Source: Chitinophagaceae bacterium DXS (lineage in GTDB: Bacteria > Bacteroidota > Bacteroidia > Chitinophagales > Chitinophagaceae). From it: a stretch of 64,000 bases of DNA. Below, piece by piece: positions 17,332 through 24,769 of this stretch. The number at the start of each line of letters is the position of its first letter. Positions within the stretch are counted from its first letter, which is position 1. The notes beneath the pieces were generated by a model. The model made no database searches. It was not told the origin of the DNA and saw nothing but the letters and a program-made list of their open reading frames with translations. Position numbers and translations under genes: made by a program. Location of the stretch: NCBI GenBank assembly GCA_030345135.1, contig CP128386.1, positions 1,819,383 through 1,883,382 on the forward strand, written 5' to 3'.

Positions 17332-17865
17332 TTATGCGGATTTTGCCAGCTGAATATTGGCGATCAGTTTGATGTCTTCACCTAAAGCAAGACCACCGGT
17401 TTCTGTAAGCGCATTGTATGTAAGGCCGAATTCTTTGCGGTTTATTTTGCCGGTAACTTCAAAACCAAGCTTGGTATTACCCCAGGCATCTTTTGCTGCG
17501 CCACCGTATTCTGCGTCGATTGTTACTTCTTTAGTAATGCCCTTCATTGTAAGGTTACCGGTTACTGCGTAAATGTCGCCCTTTGCCTTTTTAAAAGAAG
17601 TTGATTCAAAAGATATAGTGGGAAATTGTCCGGCATCAAAAAATTCCGCGGATCTTAAGTGGTTATCACGTGCCTCCTGGTTTGTATTAATGCTGTTTAC
17701 ATCCAACGTAAATGCAACTTTTGCATTTTCAAAATCATCTCCGTTTGCTGTCGCTTCGCCACCAAATGTGTTGAACGCGCCTGTAACTGTAGAGATAACA
17801 AGGTGTTTTACTTTAAAATGAACCTCTGAGTGCATTGGGTCTACTACCCATTTTGTTGTTTCCAT
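17332..17865 (-). CDS. YceI family protein, cytosolic paralogue
   Basis: A YceI domain that begins directly with KWVVDPMHSEVHFKVKHLVISTVTGAFNTF and has no signal peptide. It carries ARDNHLRSAEFFDAGQFPTISFEST and VTGKINRKEFGLTYN. It is clearly paralogous to the secreted copy just downstream, but located in the cytosol. It is the first gene of the unit, with a perfect palindrome (17933-17945) about 70 bases upstream that is identical in its core to the one over the tetR start site, suggesting repression by that regulator. Confidence 0.9.
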   Translation of the reverse strand: METTKWVVDPMHSEVHFKVKHLVISTVTGAFNTFGGEATANGDDFENAKVAFTLDVNSINTNQEARDNHLRSAEFFDAGQFPTISFESTSFKKAKGDIYAVTGNLTMKGITKEVTIDAEYGGAAKDAWGNTKLGFEVTGKINRKEFGLTYNALTETGGLALGEDIKLIANIQLAKSA

Positions 17866-17932
17866 AACTGTTATTTAAAATTAAAACGTTCGACTTTTGA
17901 GGTCCAGGATTGAAATATCAATGCTATTATTT

Positions 17933-17945
17933 ATAACAGTGTTAT
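17933..17945. promoter_or_regulatory. TetR-type operator upstream of yceI
   Basis: ATAACA-G-TGTTAT is a perfect 6+1+6 palindrome. Its core TAACAGTGTTA occurs again, on the other strand, at 18589-18599 over the predicted tetR transcription start. A -7-like TAGCATTG (complement of 17919-17926) lies just downstream, so the operator would sit in the promoter spacer. Confidence 0.6.
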
Positions 17946-17962
17946 TTTTTTATGAAAAAAAA

Positions 17963-18568
17963 TTAGCTCACTAGCGCTTTTATAAAACCAGCTATTGAAT
18001 CTTCCAGGATCTTTTCTTTAAGATCATTGGAAACGTTTCCGTTATTGTTCATCATCTGCAAAGAAACCTGGCCATGAAGAATGGACCAATATGCATGGAA
18101 TTTCAGAAAAGCATCTGCATCCGGGTTTTTACTGCCTTGTATTGCGGATTGAATAACAGAAATAATTACATCCGAAAATTCTTTCATTTCCGCTACACGA
18201 CTTACAGTTTCGCAAGGCGGCATCCCCAATCCAAACATTAACTGGTAATATTCCTTGTTGCCAAAGGCGAATTTAAAATATGCTTTTGCGATGGCATCCA
18301 ATTGCTGACAGGATTCCTGGCGGCTTTCTTTCGCTTCTTTTAACCTCTCTGATAAAATGCTGAACCCTTTGCGTGTAAATTCAAACAAAATGGCTTCTTT
18401 ATTTTCAAAATGCGTATATATTACAGGAATACTGTATTCAATAGCATCCGCAATTTTACGGATAGAGAGCGTCTGCCACCCTTCGGTGGTAGCTATTTGC
18501 CAGGCTTTTTCAAGAATAGCAGCTTTAACCTGCTCCTTGTGCCTTTGTTTTCTTTCCGCTACTCCCAT
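17963..18568 (-). CDS. TetR/AcrR family transcriptional regulator
   Basis: A dimeric one-component repressor. The N-terminal helix-turn-helix spans about residues 15-60 (ILEKAWQIATTEGWQTLSIRKIADAIEYSIPVIYTHFENKEAIL). The C-terminal ligand domain is of the WHG/TetR_C type (FAFGNKEYYQLMFGLG). ATG 18568 gives a standard 201-aa protein; the longer frame to 18631 would run through the promoter. The promoter (18601-18632) and an operator-like palindrome at +1 (18589-18599) indicate autorepression. The same palindrome ahead of the YceI genes marks the likely target operon. Confidence 0.9.
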   Translation of the reverse strand: MGVAERKQRHKEQVKAAILEKAWQIATTEGWQTLSIRKIADAIEYSIPVIYTHFENKEAILFEFTRKGFSILSERLKEAKESRQESCQQLDAIAKAYFKFAFGNKEYYQLMFGLGMPPCETVSRVAEMKEFSDVIISVIQSAIQGSKNPDADAFLKFHAYWSILHGQVSLQMMNNNGNVSNDLKEKILEDSIAGFIKALVS

Positions 18569-18588
18569 TTTAACGCTTTTAAAAAATA

Positions 18589-18599
18589 TAACACTGTTA
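18589..18599. promoter_or_regulatory. Autoregulatory operator of tetR
   Basis: TAACA-C-TGTTA (TAACAGTGTTA on the minus strand) covers the predicted transcription start at about 18594, the position expected for a repressor site. It is identical to the core of the palindrome at 17933-17945. Confidence 0.65.
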
Positions 18600-18600
18600 G

Positions 18601-18632
18601 CAAAATTACGAAGGAGGTATAAATGTGCCAAA
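18601..18632 (-). promoter_or_regulatory. Consensus Bacteroidota promoter of tetR
   Basis: On the minus strand TTTG (18629-18632), a 20-base spacer and TAATTTTG (18601-18608) match the TTTG-N19/21-TAnnTTTG promoter of Bacteroidota primary sigma factor. This is the most complete promoter seen in the window. Confidence 0.75.
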
Positions 18633-18648
18633 AGTTTTTAGTTAAGGA

Positions 18649-18793
18649 AAGCTCAAAGCCTAAAGCTTAAAGCCTAAAGCTTTGAGTTGGCTCATATTCA
18701 GTGTTTTTACTTCGATAGATATTGAAAGGAGAATTATTCACTATCCAGGTACATGCTCCGGTTTTAGGCTTTGGGCTTTAAGCTTTGGGCTTC
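18649..18793. repeat. AAAGCCT / AGGCTTT facing heptamer arms
   Basis: The left arm (18649-18686) is AAAGCCT and AAAGCTT repeated with period 7. The right arm (18763-18793) is its reverse complement with TTTAGGCTTTGGGC words. The loop is about 75 bases. The right arm begins three bases after the cyclophilin stop codon. Confidence 0.9.
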
Positions 18794-18794
18794 C

Positions 18795-19451
18795 TCAAAA
18801 GATCCAAAACTTCTTCTTTATCCGAACCCGTTTCATAACAACGTCCTGGTTGGGACGATCATTGGCATCACGTGGAAGTTTGGAAATAGTGTCAACAACA
18901 TCCATTCCTTTTATTACCATACCAAACACCGTATATCTTCCGTCAAGATGTGGCGTGCCGCCTTCGGTTTTATACACATCCCGCTGCTCTTTCGTAAATG
19001 TACGTCCGTTATTCTTTGTTAATTTATCCAGGGTTTCATCTGTAATTTTTTTCCCAACCACAATATAGAACTGGCAACCGGAAGAAGCTTTTTCCGGATT
19101 GTCTTCTCTTGCCATACCGACTGCACCTCGACGATGATAATATTCGTCATTTATTTCTGCAGGAATCTTGTAGCCTACATCCCCCTCTCCTAACATTGCA
19201 CCTGGCTTTGCATGTTTAGAATTGGGATCACCACCTTGTATTACAAACGCCGGTATGATGCGATGAAACATTATGCTGTCATAAAATTTTTGTCTTACCA
19301 GCTTAAGCATATTATCACGGTGCTTTGGTGTTTTGTCGTACAGCACCATTTCTATCTTTCCATAAGATGTAGTCAGAATTATTTTCTTCTTTTGAGCAAA
19401 TGCAACGGAGACTAAGACCATGCATAAAACAAGTACAATAAATTTCTTCAT
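18795..19451 (-). CDS. Secreted cyclophilin-type peptidyl-prolyl cis-trans isomerase
   Basis: A periplasmic prolyl isomerase that assists protein folding. A signal peptide covers residues 1-19 (VSVAFAQ). The cyclophilin core shows MFHRIIPAFVIQGGDP, with the catalytic Arg and the Phe/Gln pair, then GMAREDNPEKASSGCQFYIVV and GRYTVFGMVIKGMDVVDTI. An insertion around residues 135-165 (DETLDKLTKNNGRTFTKEQRD) is typical of the Bacteroidota subgroup. The length is 218 aa. It ends KKKFWIF followed by TGA and the AAAGC repeat. Confidence 0.92.
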   Translation of the reverse strand: MKKFIVLVLCMVLVSVAFAQKKKIILTTSYGKIEMVLYDKTPKHRDNMLKLVRQKFYDSIMFHRIIPAFVIQGGDPNSKHAKPGAMLGEGDVGYKIPAEINDEYYHRRGAVGMAREDNPEKASSGCQFYIVVGKKITDETLDKLTKNNGRTFTKEQRDVYKTEGGTPHLDGRYTVFGMVIKGMDVVDTISKLPRDANDRPNQDVVMKRVRIKKKFWIF

Positions 19452-19604
19452 ATATCATCGGGCATATTTACGAACATACACAAAACCATGCAACATCAAT
19501 TAACATCCAACTAAGAATGAATTAATAATTTGTTCTCTTACATTATCATGCAATAAAAAATCGCTGCTATATGTTTGCCTTGCGTAAAACAAAAGCCCAG
19601 CGGG

Positions 19605-19627
19605 AAACAGGTGAACACAACCTGTTT
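19605..19627. other. Perfect 8-bp hairpin AAACAGGT/ACCTGTTT
   Basis: AAACAGGT (19605-19612), seven-base loop, ACCTGTTT (19620-19627), upstream of the small gene at 19680. It lies inside a short frame (19571-19720) that overlaps the next gene out of frame. There is no T-run; it could be a leader structure or an operator. Confidence 0.35.
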
Positions 19628-19679
19628 CTTCGCCTGGCACAAGAGTTAAAGCTAATTAGTAATTGCAAAAAATACTGTT

Positions 19680-19979
19680 ATGATTACAGTTATGGACAAA
19701 GTGAGTGTTGCATCTGTTGAGGACTTCAACAAACTTGTAAACATAATTTCACAGGTTGGATTATTCAGCGGCGAATCAAACAAACAATTGCTACCAAAAA
19801 AAAAGATAGCAGAATGGCTTCAACAATTTGTGGACATAGATGACAGCAGTAAACCATTTACTGACACTATATATGAAGTATCACACAAGCCTGATACCGG
19901 TCTTCAACACATTCATGATTTCACCAAACAGCACATGGAATATGGTGATAGCGATTTTGACGATCTGCGCATGAAGTAA
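19680..19979 (+). CDS. Hypothetical protein, 99 aa
   Basis: I do not recognise this protein. It is hydrophilic, has no signal peptide or membrane helix and is mostly helical in appearance, with an acidic C-terminal half (VDIDDSSKPFTDTIYEVSH, YGDSDFDDLRMK). Two starts are possible, ATG 19680 and ATG 19692. Its stop lies four bases before the end of the convergent Bcr/CflA gene, with an AAGTAAG/CTTACTT inverted repeat across the junction. Composition looks like real coding sequence, but there is no family evidence. Confidence 0.55.
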   Translation: MITVMDKVSVASVEDFNKLVNIISQVGLFSGESNKQLLPKKKIAEWLQQFVDIDDSSKPFTDTIYEVSHKPDTGLQHIHDFTKQHMEYGDSDFDDLRMK

Positions 19980-19983
19980 GACC

Positions 19984-21225
19984 TTACAACTTACTTATCA
20001 TATCGCCCGTTTCTTCATTTACAACAGCTGCCGTCGCACGAATGCGGATAATTCTTCTGCCCGTCATCAGCACGGAAAAACTGCTTATTGCACAACATGC
20101 CATAATGCATGTCATCGGCAATGCGGTACCGTTAGCAAACACATTTACCAAAGCAGAGCTAAGGGTACCCACACCCATTTGTATGGCGCCCATTAATGCG
20201 GAAGCGCTGCCTGCGTTGCGACTGAATGGTGCCAGTGAAAGCGCTGACGAATTGGGGAAAGTAAATCCCTGGCAGCAGAGAAAAACAAAAATGAGAAAAA
20301 TGGTGCTGAACAGATCCCATACGCCGGCAATTGTGCCTGCAAACAACAAAATGCCTGTTGATGATTGGGCAAGTAACGCGATGCGAATGATCTGCTCGCT
20401 TTTAAAATTTCGCAGCAACACACTGTTTAGCTGACTGGAAATAATAAGGCCTAGTGCAATCAGCGCAAATATCCAACCGTACTGCTTTTCCGTAACGTTG
20501 TATATTTTCATAAAAACAGCAGGAGAACCGGCTATATATGCGTACAACCCTGCCGTTGCCAAAGCCCCGGTAAATGCGTAGGTAACAAACTGAGAATCTC
20601 TTATAACATCCCGGAAATTACCCAAGATAACTCTCGGCTTAAGTGAATAATGCGGATCTGGCTGCCGGCTTTCCGGTAAAAAGAAATACACTCCCAGTAA
20701 AATACAAATGGCAATTAATGTAAGTACAACAAACACATAGCGCCACCCTAAAACCGCTGTAACATAACCACCCAACGTTGGCGCAATGATAGGCGATACG
20801 CCGACAATTAACATGAGCAACGAAAATACTTTTGCTGTTTCTGTTACAGAAAAAAGGTCGCGCACCATTGCACGCGAAGCCACCATGCCAACACAGGCAC
20901 CTAACGCCTGCAAAAATCGCAGCACCATGAGTGCATCAGCCGAATTTCCAAAAGTACAGCCGATGGAAGTCAGCACATATAGCAACAGACCGGCGTACAT
21001 AGGTTTTTTGCGCCCAAAACGATCGACCAACGGACCATAAATGATTTGTCCGACTGAAATACCTATGAAAAAACTTGATAATGAAAGTGAGATGTGTGCA
21101 ATATCAGTATTGAGATCTTTGGCAATCGCAGGGAAACCCGGCAAATACATATCGATGGAAAAAGGCCCTATAGCAGATAACCAACCTAAAACAAAAATAA
21201 TTTGAAAGTTGCTCCGTTTACTCAT
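19984..21225 (-). CDS. Bcr/CflA family drug:H+ antiporter (MFS)
   Basis: A twelve-helix major facilitator pump of the DHA1 Bcr/CflA group, exporting drugs such as bicyclomycin or chloramphenicol against H+. Family motifs are PFSIDMYLPGFPAIAKDL in helix 1, GQIIYGPLVDRFGRKKPMYAGL (MFS motif A) between helices 2 and 3, FLQALGACVGMVASRAMVRDLF (motif B region) and VGVSPIIAPTLGGYVTAVLGWRYVF (motif C). The length of 413 aa is normal. It is monocistronic and has its own -7 element at 21291-21298. Confidence 0.93.
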   Translation of the reverse strand: MSKRSNFQIIFVLGWLSAIGPFSIDMYLPGFPAIAKDLNTDIAHISLSLSSFFIGISVGQIIYGPLVDRFGRKKPMYAGLLLYVLTSIGCTFGNSADALMVLRFLQALGACVGMVASRAMVRDLFSVTETAKVFSLLMLIVGVSPIIAPTLGGYVTAVLGWRYVFVVLTLIAICILLGVYFFLPESRQPDPHYSLKPRVILGNFRDVIRDSQFVTYAFTGALATAGLYAYIAGSPAVFMKIYNVTEKQYGWIFALIALGLIISSQLNSVLLRNFKSEQIIRIALLAQSSTGILLFAGTIAGVWDLFSTIFLIFVFLCCQGFTFPNSSALSLAPFSRNAGSASALMGAIQMGVGTLSSALVNVFANGTALPMTCIMACCAISSFSVLMTGRRIIRIRATAAVVNEETGDMISKL

Positions 21226-21290
21226 GCATAAATGGTACGCAACTGTTGTAAATGATGGTGCTTTTTTGCGGTTACAGTGAATACCGGTAT

Positions 21291-21298
21291 CAAAGATA
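21291..21298 (-). promoter_or_regulatory. -7 element for the Bcr/CflA gene
   Basis: Minus-strand TATCTTTG matches TAnnTTTG and predicts a leader of about 60 bases. No -33 TTTG is evident at the normal spacing. Confidence 0.4.
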
Positions 21299-21500
21299 CA
21301 AGTCTGGACGCATGCGACGGAGAAGCAGCTTTAAAAGACGGGAAAAATGCGGCAGACCTTTCCTTTTTCCGGTCTTCCGGCCAGTAACAATATTGCCACA
21401 GACGGATATTTATATACATTGAAAACATCTTTAATGTGCATAACTATTCGCGGTTTTCAATAATGTAATTTGTATTATTGTTAGCGTAATTTTTACCTGC

Positions 21501-21800
21501 ATGAGAACTGAACAAAATAAGATCGTGTTAAATGCGGATGAAGTGTACTATTTTGAAAAGCGGCAGACAGGTGTTCATAATTTTTTAGGGAATTTATCCG
21601 CCATGCTAACTGAATACTGCATAACACGAAAAAATAGCCTGGCCATCTCGGATGAACCGTTGTTCAGCCTTTATAAAACCAAAGAAGGAAACTGGTATGA
21701 ACCTGACGAACCGCACCAACATGCAGATATAATCCTGCGCCGTTACATAAAAACTACGATCGATGCTATGGAGATAGCGTACGTAGAATTGAGAAGCTGA
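21501..21800 (+). CDS. Hypothetical protein, 99 aa
   Basis: Not recognised. It is a soluble, Tyr- and charge-rich protein without signal peptide: an N-terminal segment KIVLNADEVYYFEKRQTGVHNF, a central ITRKNSLAISDEPLFSLYK, and a C-terminal helix ADIILRRYIKTTIDAMEIAYVEL. ATG 21501 is the only reasonable start. It is alone, between the divergent Bcr/CflA gene and the M28 peptidase 400 bases downstream. Codon use looks like that of neighbouring genes. Confidence 0.6.
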   Translation: MRTEQNKIVLNADEVYYFEKRQTGVHNFLGNLSAMLTEYCITRKNSLAISDEPLFSLYKTKEGNWYEPDEPHQHADIILRRYIKTTIDAMEIAYVELRS

Positions 21801-22201
21801 CATAGTCAGTCTAAGCTCGTTTTTATTCCCTGTTAATTAATAATGTTTGAATTGTGCCGGCCGGAAAAAAGGATATTGTTGGCTGGGCGCTCTGGTTTAC
21901 TATGAACTTCAGATAATTAATGTGCGTGTTTTATAAAAACTAAGCCTCGCATTTTACTATGCAATATGTACCCGGCAGTGCAAAAAAACAATATTGCTTA
22001 CCTGCACGTAAACATATGCAGCATGATGATCACTATACACTTATGTTTACTGGAAACTATTAACTAAACCGTGAAATCGTTTTTCGCCAAATGCTTCCTC
22101 TATAAGTTGTTAACTGTGCATGGCAGCCGCAATAAAATATTTCCCCCTACTTTTGCGCACGTTGAAACGATGATATAACCTGCGATAAAAGATTATCCCT
22201 G
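21801..22201. other. 400-base spacer with only a -7 element
   Basis: No repeat arms and no clear gene. A 34-codon frame at 21959-22063 is unsupported. TACTTTTG at 22149-22156 matches the Bacteroidota -7 consensus for the peptidase gene. Confidence 0.5.
22149..22156 (+). promoter_or_regulatory. -7 element for the M28 peptidase
   Basis: TACTTTTG fits TAnnTTTG and predicts a leader of about 40 bases before ATG 22202. A matching -33 is not visible. Confidence 0.4.
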
Positions 22202-23611
22202 ATGAAAAAAATTTTGTTTGTGAGCCTGGCTGCAGCAAGTGCTCTGACCACACTTGCCCAGGATGGAATTAAAGGAGAAAAATTTTTGAATGATGTATCC
22301 TACCTCGCATCGGATAAATTGCAGGGCAGGTTCCCGGGAACAAAGGGTAATAAAATGGCAGCAAAATATATAGCCCGCCAGTTCAAAGACGATGGATTGA
22401 AGAAAGCGTTCAACAGTTATTATCAGCCATTTGATGTTGTAGTAAAATTAGAACCGGCTAAAAATAATTTTATTAATCTGCAGGGCGCAGGCAATCTTAC
22501 GTTCAGCAAAGACTATAGCCTTTTTTCTTTCTCTGGCAATGGAAAAATTGATGCTCCTGTAATATGGATAGGAAATAATGTTGAAGCGTTAAATGCGACC
22601 GATATACAACATAAATGTGTGGCGGTTTGGAGGTCAAAAACAAACAACGACTACGACATTGCCAGGCAGGCAGGAGACCATGGAGCTGCTGCAGTAATAT
22701 TTATTACTCCGGATACACTGGATGTAAAAGATGTATTGGTACGATTAAGGCCGGGCCAGAAAGCAACGCTTGGCATTCCTGTTTTTCATCTTAAAAGAAG
22801 AGTATGGGAGGACAATTGGAGCAATTATTTTTCCAGTAGTCGAGCAAACAAAAATGAAAATTCAGGTAAAACATCATCGGTACACATTACCGCGTTTGTT
22901 GACATTCAACCTAAAAAAGTTACAGCGAACAACATAGTGGGCATTATTGAAGGGAGTGATGATCAGCTTAAAAACGAATACATTGTACTAGGTGCGCATT
23001 ACGATCATCTTGGCTGGGGTGGCTACGGTACAGGATCTTTAAAACCTGATACAGTTGCAATCCATAACGGAGCGGACGATAATGCATCAGGCACTTCTGC
23101 ACTGCTTCAAATAGCCAGGGAACTTGCTAATAACAAATCTCTTTTGAAGCGTAGTGTTTTAATCGTAAGCTTTAGTGCAGAGGAAGAAGGTCTGCTGGGT
23201 TCTTCTTATTTTGTTAATCACCTGCCCGTTGATCAATCTGCCATCAAAGTAATGATCAACATGGATATGGTTGGACGATTAAATGCAGAGCAACAACTTT
23301 ACATGGGTGGTGCGGGAACTTTTCCCGGAGGAGTTGCATTAATGAAACAGTTGGGCGAAGGCAGCGGGTTAAATCCTGTAGTACATGCCGGCGGTGTAGG
23401 AGGATCCGATCACGTTTCATTTTACAGAAAAGGTATTTCTGCTGTTGGCATGCATACCGGAGGACATCCGCAATATCACACGCCTGAAGATGATGCACCA
23501 TTAATTAATAAAGAAGGCGCGGAACTGGTGTGCCGTTATATTTATAAGGCAATTGAATCTCTTGCCAACAGAACGGAAGAATTTAAATTTATTAAGCAGG
23601 ATGGAGATTAA
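22202..23611 (+). CDS. Secreted M28-family zinc aminopeptidase
   Basis: An exported di-zinc peptidase that removes N-terminal residues. The signal peptide is residues 1-19 (SALTTLAQ). A protease-associated (PA) type insertion lies between about residues 120 and 230. Zinc ligands are visible in order: His in GAHYDHLG, Asp in NGADDNASG, Glu-Glu in SAEEEGLLGS (catalytic Glu plus ligand), Asp in MINMDMVGR and His in QYHTPEDD. The length of 469 aa is normal. It is followed by a short minus-strand gene and has no visible terminator. Confidence 0.93.
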   Translation: MKKILFVSLAAASALTTLAQDGIKGEKFLNDVSYLASDKLQGRFPGTKGNKMAAKYIARQFKDDGLKKAFNSYYQPFDVVVKLEPAKNNFINLQGAGNLTFSKDYSLFSFSGNGKIDAPVIWIGNNVEALNATDIQHKCVAVWRSKTNNDYDIARQAGDHGAAAVIFITPDTLDVKDVLVRLRPGQKATLGIPVFHLKRRVWEDNWSNYFSSSRANKNENSGKTSSVHITAFVDIQPKKVTANNIVGIIEGSDDQLKNEYIVLGAHYDHLGWGGYGTGSLKPDTVAIHNGADDNASGTSALLQIARELANNKSLLKRSVLIVSFSAEEEGLLGSSYFVNHLPVDQSAIKVMINMDMVGRLNAEQQLYMGGAGTFPGGVALMKQLGEGSGLNPVVHAGGVGGSDHVSFYRKGISAVGMHTGGHPQYHTPEDDAPLINKEGAELVCRYIYKAIESLANRTEEFKFIKQDGD

Positions 23612-23640
23612 TCCACTAAATAAATGAACAGTCAGGTTGA

Positions 23641-23790
23641 TCAGTTATAGGTTTTTTCACCTGGTGAAGGTTCAAGGACAGGAAGAATTTCTTCTTCATC
23701 AACCAGCCACAATACATTCATTAAATAGTAAAGCTCACCGCTTATTAACACGGAATTGCCATTGTCCGGCTTTTCATTAGGTATTGTCAT
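23641..23790 (-). CDS. Small hypothetical protein, 49 aa
   Basis: An uninterrupted frame from ATG 23790 to TGA 23641 codes for a protein-like sequence: MTIPNEKPDNGNSVLISG, then ELYYLMNVLWLVDEEE, then ILPVLEPSPGEKTYN. It is acidic with a central amphipathic helix and no signal peptide. I do not recognise it. Its composition looks more like protein than the shadow frames around it, and no better gene occupies this spacer. It converges on the peptidase gene, 29 bases away. Confidence 0.45.
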   Translation of the reverse strand: MTIPNEKPDNGNSVLISGELYYLMNVLWLVDEEEILPVLEPSPGEKTYN

Positions 23791-24185
23791 AAGTTGTAAA
23801 ACTAAATTAAAGCTGATAATCTACTCGGGGCCCAGCCTTAAAATGGTTATAAATTTAAGGATATTGCCCGGATATATTCCCCAAATATATTCTCAATTAA
23901 GTAAACTTTCAAAGGCGATTTATGCACAACTTATCACACATCAATACTCAAACGAATAAACGGATAATGGTGATATGTTAAATCGTTTTGCGGATCGTGA
24001 ATCCAGGCCATGCATAATTTCATTTTACATAACGTAACATAACGGTGTTTGGCATTGCATACAGAACAACATCACTTTCCGGAATAAAATGCGTTTGTTA
24101 AAATATCAGAGGAATTTTCAAAAGCATGTTAGTTAGTTTTTTAATGACAACGAATAAAAACCTTGAAAAGCCTAACTTTGGAACA
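23791..24185. other. Spacer of about 395 bases without a clear gene
   Basis: AT-rich, no repeat arms. A frame at 23756-23959 on the plus strand overlaps the small minus-strand gene and has no support. TAACTTTG at 24173-24180 matches the -7 consensus but lies only five bases before ATG 24186. Confidence 0.45.
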
Positions 24186-24587
24186 ATGCGTCTTCAGTGG
24201 ATCACATACAGTTTAGTTGCTTTTTTCCTTATTTTTTTACACCCGGCCAATGCAGTAAAAATAAAAAATGGCGAAGCAGAAAAGGTTTCTCTCCCGGAAA
24301 CCACCAACATTGCGGGTGCAACTTTTTCTGTACAAAAAAATGTTCATGTAAAGAGTCAGGGGTACAAGGCATCATCCGGCAAACACCTGCTGTTGCAAAA
24401 TATTTTTGAGACGGACAATTTTGTTAATTACCACAATCCAAACAATCCGGTTTCTTTTCTGCATACAACGCACACTGATAACCGAAACAAGGAGAATATA
24501 AAAGCACCTGCATTACCGCTGCATAAAACATTTTCACTTGTTCAGTTAAGTACGATTCTACTATTTCCCAATCATTTTTTCTGGTAA
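24186..24587 (+). CDS. Hypothetical secreted protein
   Basis: Not recognised. From ATG 24186 it begins MRLQWITYSLVAFFLIFLH and continues PANA, a good Sec signal peptide with an AxA-like site. The mature part (about 110 aa) is polar, with many Asn, His and Lys, and ends in a hydrophobic stretch TFSLVQLSTILLFPNHFFW. In-frame starts also exist at 24144 and 24126; they would bury the signal peptide behind 14-20 hydrophilic residues. It lies 183 bases ahead of the KefB-type antiporter. Confidence 0.5.
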   Translation: MRLQWITYSLVAFFLIFLHPANAVKIKNGEAEKVSLPETTNIAGATFSVQKNVHVKSQGYKASSGKHLLLQNIFETDNFVNYHNPNNPVSFLHTTHTDNRNKENIKAPALPLHKTFSLVQLSTILLFPNHFFW

Positions 24588-24769
24588 TTTTTTAGCGTAA
24601 ATAACATCGGTGATTTGTTGCTGCAGCGGTGTAAACATGCCTTGTATTTCTATACATCGGTGACTACATTTATACTGTCGTGCACAACAAACAGTTCGTA
24701 AAGCTTGTTCAATATTGTGCTACGGCTGCAGAAGTTTTATTTTATAATTATTCAATCCGGCAAAAAAAT

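Noticed and set aside
19571-19720. 49-codon frame upstream of the 19680 gene
   Set aside because: It overlaps the next gene in another frame, ends in a Cys-rich unlikely sequence and has no promoter or family support.
21959-22063. 34-codon frame before the M28 peptidase
   Set aside because: No promoter or family evidence; composition is not distinctive.
24173-24180. TAACTTTG as promoter for the 24186 gene
   Set aside because: The consensus is good but it would place the transcription start on the ATG itself; not listed as a separate site.
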